From Ignavibacteriales bacterium (GTDB taxonomy: Bacteria > Bacteroidota > Ignavibacteria > Ignavibacteriales > Ignavibacteriaceae), in contig JAGUXE010000079.1 in assembly GCA_020061995.1 (NCBI GenBank), positions 1 to 5,864 on the forward strand: 5,864 bases of DNA. The letters are read 5' to 3'. Positions within the stretch are counted from its first letter, which is position 1, and each line of letters starts with the position of its first letter. The translations under genes were made by a program, and so were the position numbers. Positions 1 through 5,203 of this stretch are shown piece after piece. The notes below the pieces were generated by a model, which worked only from the letters and a program-made list of their open reading frames with translations, made no database searches and was not told the DNA's origin.

Positions 1-22
1 AAACAATTTATATAGGTTGTTT

Positions 23-301
23 ATGGAATCTTTTCTTTATCTCTTTTCAATAATTCTCACTTATTCTGTTTTTATTTATTTAGGTTTTAGGTTTTCCAAT
101 AAAATCAAAAAACCTGTTACTACTTCTACATTAATATTAATAGTAATCGCAACTTTCATTGTTGGTTGGGTTATGGTTTCCACAATTATTAATGTTTTTA
201 ATTTTATTGTTCAGGTAAATTGGTGTTTACAAGGTTTTGGCATTGGTATTATTTTAGGTTTAATAAAAAGTAAGTTTAAAACTAAAGTAGTTACAAACTA
301 A
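23..301 (+). CDS. Small integral membrane protein, unknown function
   Basis: This is a 92-residue hydrophobic protein that I do not recognise. From the ATG at 23 it has three likely membrane segments, at about residues 2-21, 36-60 and 67-82. A short basic loop (KIKKP) follows the first, and the tail is basic (KSKFKTK). A TTG at 17 in the same frame is an alternative start. The frame is open to the left edge, so the true start could be upstream. The stop at 299-301 lies 19 nt before the attC site at 321, the tight gene-to-attC spacing typical of cassettes. No catalytic motif is visible. Low-complexity hydrophobic composition makes homology claims unsafe. Confidence 0.6.
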   Translation: MESFLYLFSIILTYSVFIYLGFRFSNKIKKPVTTSTLILIVIATFIVGWVMVSTIINVFNFIVQVNWCLQGFGIGIILGLIKSKFKTKVVTN

Positions 302-320
302 TTTTCATTATTCATTTAAA

Positions 321-544
321 CACTAACAAGCGCCTCAACCCGACCGCCATTTTGGTTCGGCGGATTTGAGATTTTTGAAATTGTATTTTGGTTTTAGTTT
401 GTCGTTCTAAGTGTTCATTCTAATTAATTAACTTGCCTTCGGTTTGTACTGAACAAGTTACAAACCTTCGGCTAAATATTTATCAGTTGTGTTTTACTCG
501 GCTTCCTTGTTCTGGGCGGCGGGTTAGGCGCAACGTCGTTATAC
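321..544 (+). repeat. attC-like recombination site 1 (224 nt)
   Basis: The R'' box is CACTAAC (321-327) and the R' box GTTATAC (538-544), with crossover expected between 538 and 539. The left stem arm is GCGCCT (330-335), AACCCG (337-342) and CCGCC (344-348). It pairs perfectly with AGGCGC (526-531), CGGGTT (520-525) and GGCGG (515-519). The left arm carries two unpaired bases, C336 and A343. The spacers between R box and stem are AA on the left and AACGTC on the right. The left end, TAACAAGCGCCTCAA, closely resembles the start of Vibrio VCR-type attC sites as I remember them. The variable region contains nested repeats at 429-471. The site fills most of the gap between the first two genes. 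Confidence 0.87.
429..471 (+). repeat. Nested inverted and direct repeats inside attC 1
   Basis: TAACTTG (429-435) is inverted at 454-460, and GGTTTGT (441-447) is inverted at 460-466. CCTTCGG occurs as a direct repeat at 436-442 and 465-471. The two possible hairpins interleave and are mutually exclusive. The block is in the part of the site that makes attC 1 longer than attC 2 and 3. Confidence 0.6.
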
Positions 545-548
545 CGCA

Positions 549-578
549 TTGACATAGTCAGGTGAAATAATTTATATA
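549..578 (+). promoter_or_regulatory. Possible promoter for the cassette A hydrolase
   Basis: TTGACA (549-554) is followed after 18 nt by TATATA (573-578), 18 nt before the ATG at 597. It lies inside cassette A, so it would travel with the gene. The spacing is acceptable for a housekeeping sigma factor, but the -10 match is only partial. Bacteroidota normally use a different consensus (about -33 TTTG, -7 TAnnTTTG), so this may be chance in AT-rich DNA. Confidence 0.25.
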
Positions 579-596
579 ACTTAAAAGAAGACAACC

Positions 597-2120
597 ATGA
601 AAAAACACTTATTAGTAATATTTACAATTTGTACAATGTTTATATCAGAAATATGTATTGCTCAACAAAACGAAAAAAATGACGACCTTTTTAAGCAATA
701 TCTAAGAGAGCAAGAAATAATTAACAAATCTTTCTCTGATTATTATTCTACAAATTATTCTAAACTATATGCTTTAAATGAACAAGGATTCATCTCAATA
801 ATTGATTCTTTAAGAAAAACATTTACTGATCAATTAAAACAGTTCGAAATAAATAACCCAACTTTTAATAAATTAATTATTCAAAAAGAGACAAAAGAGA
901 TACAGTTTTCTTTTGATAAATTATTACTTGAATATCCATACTATCATGGAAGATTAACAAATGAAAAGAGCAAATCATTAAATAAACTAATCGAAGGAAA
1001 AATAAAAGATAATTTTAAAGAATTTGATAATTCCGAACTTCTGCGACTGGACAGTTTCAAATCTTATATAAAGGCTTTTTTATATCAACAGTCTCAAATA
1101 GAACTTAAAAAACCAACATATAAAAAACTAGATAATCAACAACTAAATGCAACATTAAATCTTATACCAAAATATTTTTCAAATCAAGCTGTTATTGATT
1201 ACTTACGTTTTGATCATCTTTTTAACCATATCGATAATTTAGGAATTAAGAATATTGAAAAAATTTATCACAACTTTATTGCTTCTTGTAAAGACACATC
1301 CTATGTAAACAAAATAAAAGAGCTTTATATTCAAGATCAGAAAGGAAGAGAAGACCATTTAATTAAGACTTACAAAACGGTAGGTAATTTCAATTTGGAT
1401 ATACATTTATTTCTGCCAGATAAACTAAACCAAAATAAACAAAGACCAGTAATTGTTTATTTTTCTGGTGGTAGCTGGTCGGAAGGCAAACCCGACTGGA
1501 ATTTTTATGGATGTCAAAGCTATGCAAATAAAGGTTGGGTTGGCGTTTGTGTTGAATATAGGATAGCGTATAGACATGGCACACTTCCTTTTGAAGCTGT
1601 GATGGATGCCAAATCAGCAATTCGATGGTTGCGGCAGCATGCAAATGAATATAATATAGATACTAACAAAATTGTAGCTTCTGGAAATAGTGCGGGTGGT
1701 CATTTGGTTTTAGCAGCGGCATTGGCAGACAAATGGAATGAAAAGACAGATGATTTGAAATATAGTCCTATTCCTAATGTATTAATGGTTACTTCCGGTG
1801 TATTTGATTTGACAGATGACAATACTGGCTGGATTAGAAATGGATTAAAGGAAAGAAATCTAGATGAAAGCCTTGTGAAAGAAATTTCACCAAACTTTCT
1901 AATTAAAAAAAACCTGCCTCCAACTTTAATTATACATGGAACAAATGATAAAAATGTTCCCTTTCCTTCTGCGGAGGAGTTTGTAAAAAAAATGACAAGG
2001 GAAGGTAACAGTATTGAATTTCATCCATTAGAAGGAGCTGGGCATTTTATATGGTATGGTAGATATAGTGATCAAGTTTCTGAGCTAAGAAGAAAATTTA
2101 TAGAAAAGTTAGGTTATTGA
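597..2120 (+). CDS. Exported alpha/beta-hydrolase (esterase/lipase-like) with N-terminal helical domain
   Basis: This 507-residue protein is a probable periplasmic or secreted esterase of the Abhydrolase_3/BD-FAE type. Residues 1-22 form a Sec signal peptide (basic KK, hydrophobic core, CIA before Q23). C20 lacks a proper lipobox, so a lipoprotein is unlikely. Residues about 25-250 are helical, charged and of uncertain origin. They recall the helical region before the thioredoxin fold in Bacteroidota TlpA-like proteins, but this is from memory. Residues about 258-507 are the hydrolase: oxyanion-loop motif FSGGSW (289-294, where HGGxW is more usual), nucleophile elbow GNSAG with Ser365, acid HGTND with Asp451, and GAGH with His483. 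The triad looks complete. GAAG-type purines at 587-590 may serve as a weak ribosome site. Substrate unknown. It is the only gene in cassette A. Confidence 0.9.
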   Translation: MKKHLLVIFTICTMFISEICIAQQNEKNDDLFKQYLREQEIINKSFSDYYSTNYSKLYALNEQGFISIIDSLRKTFTDQLKQFEINNPTFNKLIIQKETKEIQFSFDKLLLEYPYYHGRLTNEKSKSLNKLIEGKIKDNFKEFDNSELLRLDSFKSYIKAFLYQQSQIELKKPTYKKLDNQQLNATLNLIPKYFSNQAVIDYLRFDHLFNHIDNLGIKNIEKIYHNFIASCKDTSYVNKIKELYIQDQKGREDHLIKTYKTVGNFNLDIHLFLPDKLNQNKQRPVIVYFSGGSWSEGKPDWNFYGCQSYANKGWVGVCVEYRIAYRHGTLPFEAVMDAKSAIRWLRQHANEYNIDTNKIVASGNSAGGHLVLAAALADKWNEKTDDLKYSPIPNVLMVTSGVFDLTDDNTGWIRNGLKERNLDESLVKEISPNFLIKKNLPPTLIIHGTNDKNVPFPSAEEFVKKMTREGNSIEFHPLEGAGHFIWYGRYSDQVSELRRKFIEKLGY

Positions 2121-2194
2121 TAAAATGGAATGTTTAGTTTAATCGAATTAATTACGGTGTGAAAGTATCCATTAGAAACTTAATAAAATAAGCG

Positions 2195-2382
2195 GTATAA
2201 CAAGCCAATCAAGCGGACGCCGATTTTGCATTTGGCATTTATATAATTATTGGTTTTGTTGTTCCGTGTAATGTTGCTTTGTAAAGTAGTTCTGTTAAAT
2301 AAATGCTTTCAAAATTATTGGCAGTTGTTAATAAAGCGTCATCGCTATTCTGGGGCGCCGCTTATCGGCAACGCCGTTATAC
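2195..2382 (+). repeat. attC-like recombination site 2 (188 nt)
   Basis: The R'' box GTATAAC (2195-2201) and R' box GTTATAC (2376-2382) sit within a perfect 12-base terminal inverted repeat (2190-2201 with 2376-2387). The left arm is GCCAAT (2204-2209), AAGCGG (2211-2216) and CGCC (2218-2221). It pairs with ATCGGC (2364-2369, one A/C mismatch), CCGCTT (2358-2363) and GGCG (2354-2357). The extrahelical bases are C2210 and A2217. Spacers are AA and AACGCC. The stem sequence differs from site 1 but pairing is kept. The R'' box starts 74 nt after the stop of the hydrolase gene. Confidence 0.87.
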
Positions 2383-2426
2383 CGCTTGTAGTTATAAATA
2401 AGTTATGAACATTTAAAAAACTATTT

Positions 2427-2430
2427 GGAG
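2427..2430 (+). promoter_or_regulatory. Ribosome binding site of the DUF4386 gene
   Basis: GGAG lies eight nt before the ATG at 2439 and supports that start. An ATG at 2405 is out of frame with the gene. Confidence 0.5.
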
Positions 2431-2438
2431 CATATTGT

Positions 2439-3131
2439 ATGGAAATAAATTCGGGTTCACTAAAGAACACAGCAAGAATTGCTGGCTTACTGTATTTATT
2501 TCTTATTATAACTGGCGTCTATGGTGTTATGTATATACCATCGCAAATTATTGTCCCTGGTGATTCTGTTTCCACAGCCAAAAATATTATTTCAAATGAA
2601 TTATTATTTCGTACGGGTTTTCTTAACGACATAATAAGCAATACAATATTTTTGTTTTTGGTTTTGGTACTGTACCGACTACTAAAATTAGTAAATGAGA
2701 ATATAGCTAAGATTATGTTTGCTTTAGTGATAGTTCAAATTCCTTGTGTATTTATAATGGAGACATTCAATATTACTGCACTTATGATTTTAAAAGGCGA
2801 AATATTGAAAACATTCGAACTAGGTCAGAGACAAGATTTGGCAATGCTATTTCTTAACATTAATGACTATGGAACATTACCATTAGAAATGTTCTGGGGA
2901 CTTTGGCTTTTACCATTTGGTCTACTGGTTTTTAAGTCAGAATTTATTCCCCGTGTTTTTGGGATTTTACTGGTAATTGGAGGAATTGCATATATGATTG
3001 ACAGTACTATTGGTATACTTTTTCCAGTCTATAGTTCATTTGTAAAATATCCCACTCTTTTGCTTGTAGCTATAGGCGAAATTTCAATAACGTTATGGCT
3101 TCTCATCAAAGGAGTTAAAACTAAAGCGTAA
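2439..3131 (+). CDS. DUF4386 family multi-pass membrane protein
   Basis: This 230-residue integral membrane protein matches my memory of the DUF4386 family in several places. These are the ARIAGLLYL start (residues 12-20), an IIVPGD-type segment after the first helix (37-42), the FRTGF region (57-61), and an LLPFG-x-LVFKS stretch (157-167). About six transmembrane segments are visible, at roughly 13-35, 58-82, 88-117, 146-166, 172-195 and 204-224. The basic C-terminus (KGVKTKA) is probably cytoplasmic. The length is normal for the family, so the gene looks intact. The family's biochemical role is not known to me, and no catalytic residues are evident. It is alone in cassette B and ends 22 nt before the R'' box of its attC. 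Confidence 0.88.
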   Translation: MEINSGSLKNTARIAGLLYLFLIITGVYGVMYIPSQIIVPGDSVSTAKNIISNELLFRTGFLNDIISNTIFLFLVLVLYRLLKLVNENIAKIMFALVIVQIPCVFIMETFNITALMILKGEILKTFELGQRQDLAMLFLNINDYGTLPLEMFWGLWLLPFGLLVFKSEFIPRVFGILLVIGGIAYMIDSTIGILFPVYSSFVKYPTLLLVAIGEISITLWLLIKGVKTKA

Positions 3132-3153
3132 AAGTATAATTCTTTTTAATGCG

Positions 3154-3343
3154 GTATAACCAGTGGCTCAAGGCGACAGCGTTTTCGCATTCGGCTTTTT
3201 TATAATTTTAATGTTGATTGCTCCGTTTCGGCTAACTTGTTCAAGGTGTTCTTACTAAACAAAGTTTTTTAAAATCATTAATGTTTGTGCTTCTATTCAG
3301 CAGTCTTGTTCTGGGCTGCGGCTTATGCACAACGCCGTTATAC
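3154..3343 (+). repeat. attC-like recombination site 3 (190 nt)
   Basis: The R'' box is GTATAAC (3154-3160) and the R' box GTTATAC (3337-3343). The left arm is GTGGCT (3163-3168), AAGGCG (3170-3175) and CAGC (3177-3180). The right arm is ATGCAC (3325-3330), CGGCTT (3319-3324) and GCTG (3315-3318). Extrahelical bases C3169 and A3176 sit at the same positions as in sites 1 and 2. Spacers are CA and AACGCC. This is the least well paired copy: two mismatches in the outer block and one in the middle block. Its right arm is open in the frame of the downstream gene, which could cause that gene's start to be mis-called upstream. Confidence 0.84.
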
Positions 3344-3349
3344 CGTTTT

Positions 3350-4030
3350 ATGAAAATTAGATATTATATTATAATTATTTCGTTGTTATTGATAGCAATA
3401 ATAATAGTGAAAGTAACAAAAATTCCAGAATCTTTAATTATGGACTCGGAAGAAGAGTATCCATTTCATTATAGTAATCGTTCTTTGAGTATTATTATTC
3501 CGAACCTTCAGAAAGAAAATTATAAAAAACTTACTGCTTTTGAAAAATTATTTAATATAACATCTCTTTTAGAAACAAAAGATTCCATTGCAATTAGACT
3601 ATGGCTCCAGCCAGTGTCACCTCCTTTTAAATTTTTAATTACAATGAAATCAAATCATAATAAATGGTCTGGCAAACTATTAATAATTAAATACAACACA
3701 AATGATAAAAATAATATTGAGAAAACTGAATTAGATAAAACACCATTAAGTGGATGGGCAAAATTAATTGAAAAAATAAGTCATTATGGAATTTTTGCAT
3801 TGTCAACTGATAAAAAAAGAGAAAAAAATTTTGATGAGGAAAATTTAAAAGGATACTGGTTTGGCGGTATAACTTATTGGGTCGAAGTCATTAACGAGAA
3901 ATATTATAGATTTTATTCATATGAAAATCCGGCTGAATATTGTGATGAATCTTATGAGAATTACTATTTTAATCAAATAGTAACATTGCTCGAAAAAGAA
4001 TTTGGAATAGTTGAAGAATTCGATTTATAA
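3350..4030 (+). CDS. Membrane-anchored protein of unknown function
   Basis: I do not recognise this protein. From the ATG at 3350 it has 226 residues: a basic start (MKIRYY), one strong hydrophobic segment (about residues 6-21) acting as signal anchor, and a soluble domain probably outside the inner membrane. The domain is rich in aromatic and charged residues, with possible landmarks RLWLQP, SGWAKL, YWFGGITYW and YRFYSYENP, and an acidic end. No catalytic motif stands out. The frame stays open back to an ATG at 3281, giving 249 residues. I reject that start because the added 23 residues are encoded almost wholly by attC 3, which belongs to the preceding cassette. No Shine-Dalgarno is visible at either start. 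The gene ends 10 nt before the next attC. Confidence 0.72.
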   Translation: MKIRYYIIIISLLLIAIIIVKVTKIPESLIMDSEEEYPFHYSNRSLSIIIPNLQKENYKKLTAFEKLFNITSLLETKDSIAIRLWLQPVSPPFKFLITMKSNHNKWSGKLLIIKYNTNDKNNIEKTELDKTPLSGWAKLIEKISHYGIFALSTDKKREKNFDEENLKGYWFGGITYWVEVINEKYYRFYSYENPAEYCDESYENYYFNQIVTLLEKEFGIVEEFDL

Positions 4031-4040
4031 TATAGAAACG

Positions 4041-4261
4041 GTATAACCAGCAAATCAACCCGCCCGCGATATTCAAAAGGGTTTGGTGCAGTTCTTTAGT
4101 TTTGTGTTTTAAGAAAGTAGCTCATTAAATTAGTTTATGTTGCAAAGTTAATACCGCCGTGCTTGCGAGTAAAGATAAGCACGGCTACACGTGTAAACAT
4201 TTTTTAATAATAAAAAAATATTGTAGTTCTGGGCGGCGGGTTATTTGCAACGCCGTTAGCC
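4041..4261 (+). repeat. attC-like recombination site 4 (221 nt), chimeric R boxes
   Basis: The R'' box is GTATAAC (4041-4047) but the R' box is GTTAGCC (4255-4261), so the outer arms no longer match beyond the core. The left arm is GCAAAT (4050-4055), AACCCG (4057-4062) and CCGC (4064-4067). It pairs perfectly with ATTTGC (4243-4248), CGGGTT (4237-4242) and GCGG (4233-4236). The extrahelical bases are C4056 and a C in the run 4063-4065, where the other copies have A. Spacers are CA and AACGCC. The right end switches from the family's GTTATAC to GTTAGCC exactly at the predicted crossover, as expected if a cassette of different origin follows. Confidence 0.86.
4156..4195 (+). repeat. Hairpin and adjoining perfect palindrome inside attC 4
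   Basis: GCCGTGCTT (4156-4164) and AAGCACGGC (4177-4185) form a 9-bp stem with a 12-nt loop. It is followed immediately by the 10-bp perfect palindrome TACACGTGTA (4186-4195), then a T run at 4200-4205. Attc 2 and 3 have nothing comparable here. It could be a terminator-like structure between cassettes C and D, a secondary insertion in the variable region, or a protein-binding site. The T run is 14 nt from the stem, far for an intrinsic terminator. Confidence 0.6.
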
Positions 4262-4267
4262 AGTTCC

Positions 4268-4274
4268 AAGGAGG
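4268..4274 (+). promoter_or_regulatory. Strong Shine-Dalgarno (AAGGAGG) fixing a TTG start
   Basis: AAGGAGG ends five nt before TTG 4280, and an in-frame TAA sits directly before that codon (4277-4279), so translation cannot begin further upstream in this frame. The next in-frame methionine is residue 104, inside the protein. This fixes TTG as the start. The site is much stronger than those of the other genes here. Confidence 0.85.
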
Positions 4275-4279
4275 TATAA

Positions 4280-5203
4280 TTGACAAAGTCAAAAGAGAAA
4301 TCGAAACCTTCTTTAAGTTTTCAAGCGGCAAATCTTGAATCATTATTCCCTGTTCTAGATGCTGTTGCTTGGGTTGAATTGCCTTCTGTAAAACAAATTG
4401 CGCAATTTGCTGGTATTGATCCAAGAACAGCGGGTAAATTATTAAAGAATTGTGAATTAATAGGAATTCTTGAAAGATTAACTGATGATACTTATATAGC
4501 TCGGTTACCATATCCATATAAGGGCTCACAAGTTGAAAAAAATACTGTTTTAAAAGAAGCTCTTCTTAAGCTACCTATTCTAAAAACTATGAAACAGTTT
4601 TTAAAGTTAGGAGATAGTGTTCAAGTTTCTTTACGAAAGGCGGCTACAGTTAATGGAATAATAGATTATGATGAAAAACTATTTTCGCCATTAATTAAAT
4701 GGGCAAAACAACTTGATGTCCTTGACCCAGATTTAATTTCCGAAGATTTCATTGAACAAGCTTATGAGACCAAGGAAAATCGGCATCAAAATGAAAAAGA
4801 AAAAATCATTGCCTTTATCTCCCATAGTTCAAAAGATAAACCTATAATTCGTCAATTGGCATCTGATTTAACAAAGGATGGTATTTCCGTCTGGTTAGAT
4901 GAGCAAATGATAAGAGTTGGCGATTCAATCATTGAAAAAATTGGTCAAGGATTGGCACAGTCTGATTACTTTCTGATAGCACTTAGCGATAACTCTGTTA
5001 AATCTGAATGGGTAAAACGAGAAATGAATCAAGCATTAATTACTGAGATTGAAAAACGTAAAACTAAGGTCTTGCCTATTAAGTTAAGTGATTGTGAGAT
5101 ACCTACTCTAATTCAAGATAAAAAGTATGCTGATTTTTCTGTCAATTATCGTCAAGGTTATAATGAATTAATAAAATCAATTAAAGGTGATAAAAATGAG
5201 TGA
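4280..5203 (+). CDS. HTH/TIR-domain protein, probable NAD-consuming defence effector
   Basis: This is a 307-residue soluble protein starting at TTG. Residues about 34-66 form a helix-turn-helix-like unit (VKQIAQFAG, then DPRTAGKLLKNCELIGIL). Residues about 88-150 are a helical module resembling one in the next gene. A charged linker (163-174) leads to a TIR domain at about 175-302. Its landmarks are FISHSSKD (179-186), VWLDEQ with Asp207 (204-209), GDSI (214-217), the ALSDNSVKSEWVKRE stretch (234-248) and a VLPI strand (264-267). Glu248 in W-x-x-x-E aligns by motif with the catalytic glutamate of SARM1, so the NADase site appears intact. TIR proteins of this kind cleave NAD or make signalling nucleotides in antiphage abortive infection. 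The front end could sense, bind DNA or partner the next protein. The gene overlaps its neighbour by 8 nt. TIR assignment is secure, while the defence role is inferred. Confidence 0.9.
   Translation: MTKSKEKSKPSLSFQAANLESLFPVLDAVAWVELPSVKQIAQFAGIDPRTAGKLLKNCELIGILERLTDDTYIARLPYPYKGSQVEKNTVLKEALLKLPILKTMKQFLKLGDSVQVSLRKAATVNGIIDYDEKLFSPLIKWAKQLDVLDPDLISEDFIEQAYETKENRHQNEKEKIIAFISHSSKDKPIIRQLASDLTKDGISVWLDEQMIRVGDSIIEKIGQGLAQSDYFLIALSDNSVKSEWVKREMNQALITEIEKRKTKVLPIKLSDCEIPTLIQDKKYADFSVNYRQGYNELIKSIKGDKNE

Larger units (their letters stand above)
1..538 (+). mobile_element. 3' part of the leftmost cassette
   Basis: This holds the small membrane gene plus its attC site up to the G of the right GTT box. 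The left boundary is off the window. Because the R'' box of its attC reads CACTAAC, the cassette is predicted to begin with TTAGTG just after the G of the preceding site. That start is not seen here. Confidence 0.6.
539..2376 (+). mobile_element. Cassette A (alpha/beta-hydrolase), 1838 bp
   Basis: The cassette starts at TTATACCGC just after G538 and ends at G2376 in its own attC (2195-2382). Its first nine bases are the reverse complement of GCGGTATAA at the left end of that attC, as expected for a unit excised as a circle. It holds one gene with a 58-nt leader. Confidence 0.75.
2377..3337 (+). mobile_element. Cassette B (DUF4386 protein), 961 bp
   Basis: This unit is bounded by crossover points G2376/T2377 and G3337/T3338. 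Its start TTATACCGC is complementary to GCGGTATAA (3151-3159) at the left of its own attC. It contains one gene with a 62-nt leader. Confidence 0.75.
3338..4255 (+). mobile_element. Cassette C (membrane-anchored unknown protein), 918 bp
   Basis: The start TTATACCGTTT (3338-3348) is an 11-base perfect reverse complement of AAACGGTATAA (4036-4046) at the left end of its own attC. This is the clearest self-match among the cassettes. Only 12 nt of the cassette precede the ATG at 3350, so transcription probably starts outside this unit or within the neighbouring attC. Confidence 0.77.

Noticed and set aside
597..662. Hydrolase as a lipoprotein anchored at Cys20
   Set aside because: The residues before the cysteine are S-E-I, with a charged residue and no small residue at -1, which is not a lipobox. 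A signal peptidase I site after Ala22 fits better.
1390..1644. Minus-strand open frame of 84 codons opposite the hydrolase
   Set aside because: It lies wholly within the conserved catalytic-domain coding region on the other strand, has no recognisable motif and no ribosome site.
3281..3349. Upstream start of the cassette C gene, giving 249 residues with a cysteine-containing hydrophobic N-terminus
   Set aside because: This stretch is attC 3 right-arm DNA, belongs to the preceding cassette up to 3337, and has counterparts in the other attC copies where it is not joined to a gene.
4082..4104. Bacteroidota-type promoter (TTTG then TAGTTTTG) in attC 4
   Set aside because: TAGTTTTG (4097-4104) fits the -7 consensus, but the nearest upstream TTTG (4082-4085) is only 11 nt away, too close for the expected spacing.
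321..4261. Repeats as a CRISPR array or as MITE/REP insertions
   Set aside because: Spacing is gene-sized rather than spacer-sized, there are no short identical repeats, and there is no target-site duplication. Stem covariation, fixed bulges and boundary switching at G/TT fit attC better.
4185..4529. Minus-strand open frame of 114 codons
   Set aside because: It overlaps attC 4 and the start of the TIR gene, whose HTH motif and Shine-Dalgarno are convincing. The antisense product has no family features.
4280..5203. TIR gene as part of Thoeris or a TIR-STING CBASS system
   Set aside because: No adjacent SIR2/SLOG or Macro-type ThsA gene, no nucleotide cyclase and no STING domain are visible. 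Completion to the right of the window could still change this.
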